Assembly: GCF_029168945.1 (NCBI RefSeq)
Contig: NC_083603.1
Coordinates: forward strand, 45,766,406-45,830,405
DNA: 64,000 bases
Source: Cannabis sativa
Taxonomy: Eukaryota; Streptophyta; Magnoliopsida; Rosales; Cannabaceae
Direction of reading: 5' to 3'
A program made the translations under genes and the position numbers. Position 1 is the first letter of the stretch. Each line of letters begins with the position of its first letter. Shown in pieces: positions 1 through 11,229 of the stretch. The notes under the pieces are model-generated. The model did no database searches. It had not been told where the DNA came from and worked only from the letters and a program-made list of their open reading frames with translations.

Positions 1-228
1 GTATCTCAAGTTTCCTTTAGTGTCTTTACTTGCTTGATGTACTTCAACAATTCATCTTTAATTGTAGCTTGAATGGGAACATTGCTTTACTAGCTTTAAT
101 CTTCTATTTTCTTAGAACCATTGCATTTTTTGGTTGTGAAATTTTATTGTCACCAATAATCTCTCATAAATCTTAACTTTGAAAATATATTTTCATATGC
201 ATTAATTGATCATGTAATATAATATATA

Positions 229-985
229 TTTTTTTTTTAACAGGAAAGAAAGTTCTTTATTCAAAACAGGCAAAATATTATAATACAAACAAAGGAAAGC
301 AGCCAGCCAAAGGGAGCAACAGTCGCACCCTTCTACCAGCTTTCCATTACATTGAGAATATAGTTGAACAGGGATTCATTTCTCTTACTGTTACAGTTTA
401 AAAATCTCAGCTTGACAATAGACTTGACATCATTGCTAACAATCTCAGCTAGCTTACATTTCTGTTCAAACACACAACTATTTCGGTTTGTCCAAACAGC
501 ATACAAGCTAGGTTGCTAAAACAATCACATTCAACACCTGCTCCCTAACATTGTTGGAAGGCCTAGACAACCACTTTCTGATGTTGTTTGGCCAGCTGAA
601 ATAACCACACCAGAACATAATCTCTTTGATGATTTTTTGAGTGAGGCAGCAACTATATAAAATAAATGACTATGTGTTTCTCTCTCAGTACCACAAACAT
701 GACAACTCTCATTGGGAATTTCAATGAATCTGCTTATATTATCTCTTGTAAGCAGTTGTTCATTCACTAATTGCCAACCAATAAACTTGTGTTTTGGCAA
801 TATCAATCTATTCCATATGTTCTTTGCATAATCAACAGTCGGTACTTGAACAAAGGAAACATAAAACAGTTTAGAGTGGAATTTAGCCCATAATACTTTA
901 ATACCCAATGACCCATATATAATTACTATAATAATCACTTTATTTGGGTCAAATTTTAAATATAGCAATACACTAATATACATAT
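229..985 (-). mobile_element. LINE (non-LTR retrotransposon) 3' remnant
   Basis: Read on the minus strand, about 650-850 encodes a zf-RVT-type segment typical of the end of plant LINE reverse transcriptases: a WNRLILPKHKFIGWQL stretch followed by CHVCG and a later H-x-H-LF. This is the zinc-binding region downstream of the polymerase domain. Reading then degenerates. A T-run at 229-238 on the plus strand would be the poly(A) tail of a minus-strand LINE. The upstream RT and endonuclease regions are absent, so this is a 5'-truncated dead copy. The open frame spans about 531-983, but its first third and last third do not look like protein. Confidence 0.7.
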
Positions 986-1370
986 GAGCTCATATTGAGA
1001 ATTTTAATCCAACATAATTATGTTAAACAAAAACATAGAGTAGTATAATAATATAAAAAATTACTAACTAATTAATAAAGTGTCATATATTTGTACAGTG
1101 TTATAGGTATCTTAAAATATCAAATAATTTATTATTAATATTTAATAAAAATAAGAATAAGAATAAGAATTTATTCAAAAAAAAAAGATATCAAATAATA
1201 ATATGTTATTATTAATAATAAAAATAAATAATTCACCAAAAAAATTATACAAAAAATTATAAATAAAAAAACTAAAGAAGTTGTTGTAAAAAAGAAATTG
1301 TAAACAAGCACTACAAAAGATAACATTTAGTTATTGGTACATTTCAGTTTTCACAAATTTTAATTTGATA
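986..1370. other. AT-rich intergenic stretch, no gene seen
   Basis: Low-complexity AT-rich sequence with short homopolymer runs. I see no coding, RNA or terminal-repeat signal. Confidence 0.5.
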
Positions 1371-1434
1371 TGTATCCATGCTCATATTTTGACTTGTATT
1401 CGTGTATCCATGCCTATTTTTTGACTTGTATTCG
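1371..1434. repeat. Two tandem 32-bp units
   Basis: Units at 1371-1402 and 1403-1434 begin tgtatccatg and end gacttgtattcg, with only a few differences. The second unit ends at the target site of the adjacent solo LTR. Just after that LTR (3323 on) the text resumes as a similar but more diverged unit. The solo LTR therefore landed inside an older short tandem repeat. Confidence 0.7.
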
Positions 1435-1435
1435 T

Positions 1436-3322
1436 TGTTGGAAATTATTTTACCAGGATCTTAGATCTACTCACAAGTATGTTGATTAACACCCTAAATA
1501 TGAACTTTCTAAAACGATGAAATAAACACATATAAAGTTTAGTAAACCTTACATTGGGTGCAGCGGAATAATATGACTCATTCCGTTCAGATCTCTAACC
1601 CTTGTATCCTTTCTGTCGCAGAGTATTATCAAGATCTGAACCTGGATCTCTTTCTCTGATTCTTTAGTCTTTGAAACTCCTTCTTGCTGAAAGTCTTTCT
1701 TCACGATCTTCCTCACTATGATTGAGGTATCACTTGCTGTGTGTGGGCACTACTCTAATCACTAAGTATTTCGAAATCTTAAGGAAGAAGAGAGAGAGAG
1801 AGTGGGTGGCCAAGGTAGAGAGAGAAGGCTTAAGTTTTTCTGAATGAGAAGTGTGATTTTCTTGAAGCCTTTCACTATCTATTTATAGCATTCCACTAGG
1901 GTTAGGTTTGAATTATTTGGCATTAAAATAATGAAAATATCAGAGGATAATTCCTATAAAAGTGGTCGGCCATGGCAGTATGGATTTGGGCCTCACTTTT
2001 TGCAATTTTGCAGTTTTATCACTTTTGCATCTGATTTTCTCAAAAATACCAATTTTCTAATTCAACCACTTAAATGCCAATTCTAACTAATTAATAACTA
2101 TAAATAATTATTAAATAATATTGTCATTTATCATATTTATTAATTGAACCATACAAAGTATCATAATTAACAAATATGCCCCTAAAACTCTTTCTTTACA
2201 ATTTCGCCCTTACTTAGTGAAAAATTCACAAATAGACATAGTCTAAATTGAGAATTATAATTGATTAATCAAAACCAATTATATGAGTCTTACAAGCAAT
2301 ATTATCTCAACTAGTGGGGGGACCATGGGTCTATATAACCGAGCTTCCAATAAGCAGATCAAGAATTTATTACCTAAATTCACTGACTTATTAATTCTTC
2401 GTTGAATCCACGCATAGAACTTAGAATTGCACTCTCAGTATATAGAATGCTCTATATGTTCCACCATATAGACACATCATTAGTTATCCATTGTTATAAT
2501 CCTAATTTGATCAATGATCTTCTATATGAATGATCTACACTGTAAAGGGATTAGATTACTGTTACACCCTACTATGTATTTTATCCTTAAAACACTTGAC
2601 CCCGTATAAATGATATTTCAGCTAATGTAAAATGAGTACTCCACCATTTATTTTCGTTTGGTCAAGCTCGAAGGAGATCATCCTTTGCTTACTATTCGCC
2701 AGATAGAAGCTATAGATTCCATGTTTATGTTAGCGCTCCCACTCAATTGCACTACCGTGTTCCCAAAATGTACGTATCACCCTGACCTAAAAGTAGGCTT
2801 AACTAACAAATCAAAGAACACGAATAGCCTCCTGAGATTGAGCCTAATCATAACAGGATTAAGATCATTTGATCTAGGATCAACTAGGCGATATTGACTT
2901 GAATAGATTTTACGGTAAGTTTAATAAATCTAAGTCAAAGTTCAATATCGGTCCCTTCCGATGCATACTCCATGCACTCAACCTGAGCTTTACTTTAACC
3001 AATGTTCTGGAAAGAACATAGCATTTCTCCAAATGCAAGTAAACTCTTGTTGTAGATTATCATATCAGTAAAACCCTGTGTCTGATAAATCTAGGAAACT
3101 TTATTTACATAGTCATGTTTACTTTCCAAAGTGTTGACAACACAATAAACAAGATCAAGTATGTGAAAAGGGTTTCAGATGAATTTATAAATCAAATAGA
3201 CAAGCAATTGATAAAGTGAACCAAAACATACACAAATGAATGAAAAATACTTCTGTTTCTTTATTGATGAATAAAATAGATTACATTGAAATGGAGTTTT
3301 ATTTAGGGCATAAAACCCAACA
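1436..3322 (-). mobile_element. Solo LTR, family A, minus orientation
   Basis: The block begins tgttggaaat and ends aaacccaaca, giving TG...CA termini. The 5-bp sequence ttcgt occurs directly on both sides (1431-1435 and 3323-3327), as expected for a target-site duplication. There is no internal region, PBS or PPT, so this is a solo LTR left by LTR-LTR recombination. It is about 1887 bp long. Ends and much of the body match the LTR at 48683-50572, which lies in the opposite orientation, and more distantly the LTRs of the gag-only element at 37495 and 45531. In sense (minus) orientation it begins tgttgggtttta. An antisense 79-codon open frame (2658-2897) also occurs in the other solo LTR and is best treated as an LTR artefact. 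Confidence 0.93.
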
Positions 3323-4308
3323 TTCGTGTCTATATTTCAACTCGTAAAAAACTTAACATGAACCTGAGCTCGACACAAATATTTAGGACTCATGGGCCAG
3401 TCTAATTCAGTACGAGTACGACCCATATTTTTATACGGATTGGGTTTGCACGTGTTCATTTATTAGGTCAGATCGGGTGACAACTCTGCATACTAAGTTA
3501 CCAACATCATTTATGCATAAATGCACACACATTTACATAATTGAGTTTGAAGTTCTTCATGAACTGCCGATCGACCTTGGGCTTTTCACCACCAAAGTCT
3601 CAGCAAGTAATGGGTGCGTTGATGGAGATTTATTAATTGAGAATCATTAATAAATCTGATTAATTGACCAGACAAAAAAAAAAAAAAAATAATTCTGATT
3701 AAATTGAGTAAATAATAAAATTGTCTCATTAAATTGAGTAAAGAAGTCTGACACTTGGCTTGGTAGTTAACAGTTATATCATTAAAGTGAAACTTGTCTC
3801 AGTATCATTGTGTCAACATATAAAATTGCTCGTATAAGACCAAATTTATATATTATTATTAGTTTAACCTAATAAATTAATGATCTCACATAGCAGTATA
3901 TATGCTATCATAAATTAAAGGGTGTATAAAATGCAATATTCTTAATCATGATTAGCTAAGTAATAACAAGAGTAATAATCATAACAATAATGGTTAGAAA
4001 ACAATATTTCCTAACAATAATAAGCATGCATGTTCTTTATTCTAGATCTTTAATCATTATATATTTTTCTTATATCAAACAAGTTTCACAGTGATCACTA
4101 AGATCTCCTTTTGTGGAATAAGCTGGCATTATTTGGACTTATTTTAGAAAGACTAGAAAGAAATTTAGGTGACCTTATTTTTCTATCTTTATTCCGACAT
4201 CTCATGGGGGTTTGCCCTTAACTTTTCCTTAATTCTTGAGCTGTCATGGGAGTTTTTTTAGCTTCATAATCTTAGATTCTTATTTATAATATTAATTGAC
4301 ACAATCTT
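3323..4308. other. Intergenic, degenerate repeat debris
   Basis: From 3323 to about 3495 the text (cgacccatatttttatacgg, then tcgggtgacaactctg) resembles degenerate plant transposon debris. I could not find a matching opposite end. The rest is AT-rich with an A-run at 3673-3690. No gene is visible. Confidence 0.4.
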
Positions 4309-4313
4309 GCAAG

Positions 4314-4566
4314 TGTTATAAATATTAATAATTATGTGGATGTCCAAATCTTTTATTTATTACCATTAATTGTAATCAACATTCCTCTTCTTCTTAGTTT
4401 CCCTTTTTCTTAGTTTCTTAATATCTCACTCTTGTATTTGTATAAATAGGGGTTCACCCCATTGGAATAAACAACTCAGAAATTCTCCTTCACTTTCTCT
4501 TTCTCTCTACATCTTCTTCTTCTTTCTTCTCATCTACTTTATATTATATTATATTATTTTATAACA
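4314..4566 (+). repeat. Left LTR of copia-type element
   Basis: 253 bp with TG...CA ends. A TATA box (tataaatagg at 4441-4450) lies about two-thirds along, followed by a pyrimidine-rich ttctctttctctctac tract, as expected for U3-R-U5. The matching TATA box in the right LTR is at 9527. Confidence 0.93.
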
Positions 4567-4896
4567 CGTTATCAGCACGAGTCTCTGCCCAAGCTTCAAG
4601 CATGAGTCTCTTCCTAAGACCCAATGTAAGTATTTTGTTAAAATTCTTGAATTGTTTCAAAGTCACGATACACTAAATATATATTTATATATATACTTAT
4701 CTGACTGAAACAATTTCAAGAATCCTTTGTTTTCTTTTTTCTTTTTATCTATATATCTATATATTATATATGTATGTATATGTTTTTATATATTTATTAT
4801 TGATTCATATATATATACATATTATGTTCTTATCATTCATAATATTTACAATATATGTTTGCCTATGATATGATAAAGAAAATCTATATAAATTAT

Positions 4897-5075
4897 ACAT
4901 ATATCTTGAAGATTATGTATCCTCGATAAATATTGCATATATCTTAAAGATTATGCATCATCGATAAAATATTGCATATATCCTGAAGATTATGCATACT
5001 CGATAAAATATTGCATATATCCTGATGATTATGCGTCCTCAACAAAATCTTGCATATATCCTGAAGATTATGCAA
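4897..5075. repeat. Five tandem units of about 39 bp
   Basis: Units start at about 4897, 4935, 4974, 5013 and 5052. Each reads roughly gcatatatcctgaagattat followed by gcatnctcgataaaatatt. The array lies in the 5' part of the copia-type element's interior, about 330 bp after the left LTR. There is no coding frame. Confidence 0.85.
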
Positions 5076-8000
5076 ACGTAATATTCATTATATAGTTGAT
5101 GGATATATAATGAAAGAGATGAATACATATTTATATATATGTTCTTGTATTCTTTGAGGACAATGAAAAGTAATTTAATATCGATATAGATTTTGACAAA
5201 CATTTCCTGAAGTAAATGTTTTATATTTATCGAAGAAAAAAAAATGATTGTATTTATGTGAATACAACTAAAGAATCATTAAAAATGATTATTATTGATG
5301 CAATTTTATAGTGGGTTTTGAATACCTAAAAAGAATGTTAAGAAAATTGCATTGAAACATCAAAGTATAAGAATAACAGTGAGCATGACTAATGTTATTT
5401 AAATACATGAGACATGTATTTATTGTTCATCATTCCCTGCAGAGAATGATACGAATTGAAGTCAATCACTTTTAAAGATTCCTCGTATTAGTCATGTTAT
5501 TATACATTGTTATTACTTGCAATGTTGGAAATTATTGAATCTGACATATGTTAAAGATTAAATACATCTTGGAGACTATGCAAAAATTGCATTCATATAT
5601 TCTTTGAAATATCGTAAAAGAAATTGTTGAATGATTTCTTATATTTTTTATATATGAACAAGTAATAAATTTTTAAGAAATTTATAATAATGTTCTACTT
5701 GTTCAACGTCATTCCCCGAAGTGAATGTAATGATTTTAAATAATCAATGGCATTGTTTGCTACTCAAATATTTCCAGAAGAAATTGGAAATAACCAAAAG
5801 ATGAGATACCACACACAATCAAAGTGCATGAAATCTATATATCATGTGTGGAATTGAATAATAGTGGTCGCGTACCTGTAGTACGGACACAATTATAGTC
5901 AAGATAAAAGTATACTTGATTATTTAATAGAATGTGAATTGTACAAACTTATTGTACATTTAGAATATTTAAATATCATTACCTAAAGAGAATGAATAGA
6001 CATGAAATTCTATTTCAAAGAATATAGATTTCACATATATTGGTAATGCCAGAAGCAAATTAATATATACATATTTTATTATTTCTTGAAATCAATAGTT
6101 TCAAACTATTGTTGGTACATGATATGTAAATATATAGTTACCATATAATTCAATTTGCATATTCCCAAAAGTGGATATATAATTTACTAATATTTGTTAG
6201 TGATCCAATATAATCAAAGTGATAAAGAATCATAAAATGATTAGTTGAAAAGCTTCCTGAAGAAGTCTTACATACAATTGCTACTTTGAGCAGTAAAATG
6301 TCTTTGTATGTACCTAGATGTGTAACTTTTATCTAGTTATGAAAGTGATAATAAATAACTTATTATATGTACTTGTTGTACATTTAAATATATAATATAT
6401 CAAGTCATGATAATTACTGATGAATAGTCTATTAATAAATTAGACGACTTGTTAAAAAGATATCAGGAAAAATGAATGATATGTTATGGTTATATCTATT
6501 TGACCATTACAATAACATGATGAAGTTGTCATGTATCTTTTAAATTATACACATCATTGAATTGATGATAGTGATTCCTGAAGAGTGTATATGTTTTGGA
6601 GAATAATATAATTATATTATTCGTGTATATAAAAATGAAACTTATAATGATTATGTTGTAATGAATTTACATTACATTTTGAAAGTTTCATTGAAATACA
6701 AATTATAGTGAACCTGAAGTTCATTAATTGAATTATTTTGACATAATAAATCATATGCAATAAATTGTCAAAGGATTTGACTAAAATTTGTTGAAGAACC
6801 AAAAGATTCTTCTCATTGTTAATTTATAAGGCTCAAAAGAAGAATGTGCATATATTTGCACAGAGAAAATATTTAAATTATATTTCTTTAACAATCTTGA
6901 GCTATTGTTAGATTTTTATTGCATAGTTTCTTATCGATGTGATAAGATTATATAATCATGCATTTACAAAATGTGTAAATTTATGTATTTCTAATTATAC
7001 ACGTATGACTCATTCTTAGAAATGAATTAAGTTCATAAGGATTGAACTTGAAACTGAAGTTAATTGAACCTGAAGTTCAATGTCATATAGTATGTATGAG
7101 TTTAAACAAATATTGATTCATTGTGATATACTGAAATCCCTACAGGTATATTAATATTATTAGATATCACAATTTTTAAAAATTCTCTCGATCAGGGGGA
7201 GAGGAGCAGTTGGGATCGATGATAATTTTTGAAAAATGATCATTGCACAAAGTATATAAGAACAATATAGTTCAAAATGATATATACCAACTGCAAATCA
7301 ATATTATTCAAAGTTGAGATAGAATGAGTTGAAAACGCCTGAAGCGTAAATGAACAATGTAGAAATTATTAATAAATGTTCATTTGATTTGCCCTGAAGT
7401 TGTTAAATCTAGAGGTACTCATGGAGATACCTTAATGTTATAAAGTATTAAAATGATAACCGTGATGAAAACGGTACTCAAAAAGACTCCCAAGAGAAGT
7501 TAGACATAACACATTTGATCATAATTGAATCTCTGAAGTGATTCTATATAGGTACCTATAAATGATAAACATATTTGAAAAATATGTAATTTAAAGAGAT
7601 CTCTATAAGTTATGTCAATATGGGAGGAAATTATCATTTATTGAAATTTTTGTCGACAATAAATATTGAATGTTTGCATATGCAATAAACTAACATGAGA
7701 TAGCAAGGATCATGGTATTAGATTTGTCGAGAATCATCGACATACATTTTGATTTTTGGCCAAAATATTATGACGCAATCCAGGCAAATTTACTCACATA
7801 AAGTGAAGTAAGACCTGTAGGGTGTGCAAATAAATATTTCTAATGAGAAATTTGCATATATGTATTTGTACATAATGAATTGTTGTACAAAGTTTGCATA
7901 GACATGAGATTGATTGAAGTAAGGCTTAAATATTGAGAAAATATAATCATTATTTGATTATAGCATGGAATATATTTTATGAGGATTTATAAGCGTCACA

Positions 8001-8754
8001 TAAATGTTGCAACAAAAGATTATTTATTTGGAGCTCCTAATATAGTGAGAATTTGAAATAAGCCTTATCTAAAAATTCTAGAAGAATTTAATACATGTCT
8101 TAAGTGATATAAATTCTAAGTCGCGCGCACTATATGACAAAGATCTTTGTATGAAATAAAGACATGTAAGTAAATTATTGTTTGAAAAATACGTATGGTT
8201 GTCTATGCAGTATAAATACGTAAATTATACGTTGTGATAGACTCTTGAAGAGTTTTTGATTAATTGAAGAACAAACTTTTATTTCTTTTGTATATCGAGA
8301 AATATTAAATGTATAAAGTTTGTTCATTAGTATTGAAGTCTGAAGTACTTCATATGTATTAAGAATTATAGATATATGATCATTTGATATGAAAATTAAG
8401 ATCATACAACAAGATGGAACAAATATATGGTATTGGAGTACCATCATTGTCACAAATGAAATTTATATTATCATTAATGTGTTATGTTCATATCTACTTG
8501 AAATGTTAAATTTTAGTATGAACAAGATTGTATATACACATGAATGATACAATTAGTTGGATAAATATTAATGTTCCACGAACCCCTCATCTATAATTTA
8601 GAAGTCCATACATACTCTGGAAGAGTTATAGAAAATATATGATCAAAGATTATATATGGTGATATTTTAAAAGTGATAACAATAATCTTATGAGATATAT
8701 TATCACCAAAAGAATTATGGATCATATGTGCATGAGGGGGAGACATATTCATGT

Positions 8755-8935
8755 TGCACTCTTTTTCCCTTAGTTCAGGTTTTGTCCCAATGGGTTTTCC
8801 TGGCAAGGTTTTTAACGAGGCAACTTGCAAATAATTATGAATATGAAATATGTATTGTACTCTTTTTTTCTTTAGCTCAGATTTTGTCCCACTGGGTTTT
8901 TCTGACAAGGTTTTTAAAGAGGCAACTTTAAATCA
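8755..8935 (+). repeat. Tandem duplication of a copia 3' tail motif
   Basis: A segment running from 'tgcactctttttccctt' through 'ttttgtccca' and 'tttttaacgaggcaact' is followed by a second copy (about 8858-8928). A more diverged third copy lies at 9329-9376. In many copia elements this text occurs once, just after the RNase H end. Here two extra copies precede the RNase H remnant. Confidence 0.7.
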
Positions 8936-8939
8936 TGTT

Positions 8940-9343
8940 AACATACTTGCATTTTATGAAGCAAGTAGAGAATGTGTGGGAGTGAGATCATTGACATAGC
9001 ATATTCGGGAAACATATGGATTGCACTCTATAAAGAAGTATCAACACAAACAGTTCTCTATGAAGATAATACTGCTTGCATCGCTCAACTAAAAGGAGGG
9101 TACATTGAAGGAGATAGAGTTAGAACACATTTCACGAAATTCTTCTTTATACGCTTCAAGAAAATACATATTGGTGTTCAACATATTCAATCAAGTGTCA
9201 ATCTTGCAAACTTATTCACAAAGTTATTACCAACATCAACATTTGAGAAGACGGCAGACAAGATCGAAATTCGTCGATTAGAAGATCTCCACAAATGCCT
9301 AAATGAGGGGGAGTTAGCTTACACTATACTCTTTTTCCTTTGA
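8940..9343 (+). pseudogene. Copia RNase H C-terminal remnant
   Basis: The frame 8972-9343 encodes the tail of a copia polyprotein. It includes LYEDNTACIAQLKGGYI, a changed HFTKFFF in place of the usual HISPKFF block, then VQHIQSSVNLANLFTKLLP and a closing EIRRLEDL. This corresponds to the last part of the RNase H domain, which in active elements degrades the RNA of the DNA/RNA hybrid. The preceding residues lack a start and the upstream RT is gone, so it cannot make a working enzyme. It does confirm copia ancestry and plus orientation. Confidence 0.85.
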
Positions 9344-9390
9344 TCAAGTTTTCAGCAAGATTTTTAATAAGGCAGTTATTATGGACATCC

Positions 9391-9652
9391 AAGGGGGAGT
9401 GTTATAAATATTAATAATTATGTGGATGTCCAAATCTTTTATTTATTACCATTAATTGTAATCAACATTCCTCTTCTTCTTAGTTTCCCTTTTTCTTAGT
9501 TTCTTAATATCTCACTCTTGTATTTGTATAAATAGGGGTTCACCCCATTGGAATAAACAACTCAGAAATTCTCCTTCACTTTCTCTTTCTCTCTACATCT
9601 TCTTCTTCTTTCTTCTCATCTACTTTATATTATATTATATTATTTTATAACA
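9391..9652 (+). repeat. Polypurine tract and right LTR of copia-type element
   Basis: aagggggag at 9391-9399 is the plus-strand priming tract. The LTR at 9400-9652 repeats 4314-4566 with no difference that I can find by eye. Confidence 0.93.
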
Positions 9653-9657
9653 GCAAG

Positions 9658-10353
9658 AATAATATATGTATTTCTCTATCGAATTATAGACCATTTTTGA
9701 GATAATTTCTTGTCTTCCATGCATACATTAAATAATGATATTTTTGTGTTATTTATAACTTGAGTAAATATGTCACAGTTTATGTAATAATTAATGATTG
9801 AGGGAAAAAAAAATAACACAAAAAACAAACATCCGTATTTTAAATATTAAAATTACTGTAAATCCATATTTGTATAAACTTTTTGTCTTTTTAGATATTT
9901 ATGAAAATATAATCACTGAAAATTTTCTTTTTTCAAATTAAATTATCAGAATGAGTTAATCATCTTTAATTAAGTATATATATAATTAACATCCTTATGG
10001 AAGTGCCTGGTAAATAAATAATGCTAAGCACAAGAGTCCATACAGAAAAGAAAAAGCCAAGGAAGACAATACAACAATATGCTATGTTAATTTGGTTAAT
10101 GCTGATTGGCTTTTGTTTGAGAAATGATTAACAAATCATATTCCTTTTTACCCTTAATTTGGTTATACTCTTTTCCAGTAATGTATGTTATATTATTCAT
10201 TGCACCACAATACCTATGTAAAGAAATTGAGATGGTAATGGGAATGGAATTAATTAATAGAATATAGTGAAATAGTATTATAATGTTTTAGTTTATTTCT
10301 ATAATAAACATTAGAATAAAAAAAATGGTACGGAAATGGAAAAATTTGTGTAT
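9658..10353. other. AT-rich intergenic, no gene seen
   Basis: Starts with the second copy of the gcaag target site. No coding frame, terminal repeats or RNA gene signature recognised. Confidence 0.5.
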
Positions 10354-10362
10354 TATTATTTT

Positions 10363-10736
10363 GGGTAAATACTATTTTGGACCCTCTGTTTTACAAAAGT
10401 TACCAATTGGACCCTGTGTTTTATTAAATGACAAAATGTACCTTGTATTTTCTAAAATAGTACAAATAGGACCCTGAATTGATTTTTTGTCAAAATAAAG
10501 TTTAATTATAATCCCATCTAAAAGTACTATGACAAAACTGTTTACATTTTTTGTATCTGTTCGTATTAAGCATTGTCTTCAAGTTAGTTGTATTAAAAAA
10601 AAAAGTTGTCAAAAACTAAATTCAGGGTCCTATTTTTACTATTTTAGAAAATACAGGGTCAATTTTGTCATTTAACAAAACACAGGGTCCAATCTGTAAC
10701 TTTTGCAAAACACAGGGTCCAAAATGGTATTTACCC
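10363..10736. mobile_element. MULE-type MITE with long inverted repeats and 9-bp TSD
   Basis: The element begins gggtaaatactattttgg and ends with the near-complement (ccaaaatggtatttaccc). Complementarity extends for well over 100 bp on each side, through 'ggaccctgtgtttt' and its counterpart 'aacacagggtcc'. The 9-bp direct repeat tattatttt flanks it at 10354-10362 and 10737-10745, the length typical of Mutator-like transposition. It is 374 bp with no coding capacity. The frame at 10665-10856 is accidental. Confidence 0.88.
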
Positions 10737-10745
10737 TATTATTTT

Positions 10746-11229
10746 TACTTGTTTAGTGTTGAAATTGTTATTCACATATATGATGTTCACAGCGATTACA
10801 GTGAAAATAGTACAAGAGTTCAAAGTGGAAAACAAAGAATGGAATTTGCATATTGATTTCATTACAAATTTTATTACATCCAACCAAGTTTCCTATTTCC
10901 TACTTTAAATGACACGAGCTGCTTACCTCAAATCACCAAATAACATTACATTGTTAAACACAACTTTTTTTGTTCCATAAAAGAAAAACAATCAAATTTC
11001 GTATTGAACATGCAACCGAAACCAAACACAACTTGTTTCATTAAACTCGATTTCATTGGATTCGGGAAACTAAGGTCATGTTCTATTAAAGCAAGTTTTG
11101 AGGTAAGGTGGGGTTTCCATTATGTGCAGTTCTCGGGTCTAGCTCAATATCCCAATCCAACATGGATTAATATGTACCAACGGAATAAACAAATCGTCAC
11201 AACAACTATTGACTTTACCTACAATTGTT
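10746..11229. other. Intergenic, no gene recognised
   Basis: Includes a 92-codon open frame (11004-11282) with no recognisable motif. It runs into the WNK-derived duplicate and I do not support it as a gene. Confidence 0.4.

Larger units (their letters stand above)
4314..9652 (+). mobile_element. Copia-type LTR retrotransposon, complete ends, non-coding interior
   Basis: Two direct 253-bp LTRs (4314-4566 and 9400-9652) begin tgttataaata and end ttttataaca. They are flanked by the 5-bp duplication gcaag at 4309-4313 and 9653-9657. A polypurine tract aagggggag (9391-9399) precedes the right LTR, fixing plus orientation. The sequence after the left LTR (cgttatcagcacgagtc) sits at the primer-binding position. 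The two LTRs read the same at every base I compared, which suggests recent insertion. Yet the 4.8-kb interior has no gag or polymerase frame, only a short RNase H remnant near the 3' end. It is best described as a non-autonomous derivative of a copia element, moved by proteins supplied elsewhere (inference). Confidence 0.92.

Noticed and set aside
2658..2897. 79-codon open frame, also present at 49112-49351
   Set aside because: Both copies lie antisense inside solo LTRs of one family. The shared frame reflects LTR homology, with no protein features.
4897..5075. CRISPR-like regular array
   Set aside because: Units are contiguous, diverged tandem repeats without unique spacers, inside a plant retroelement.
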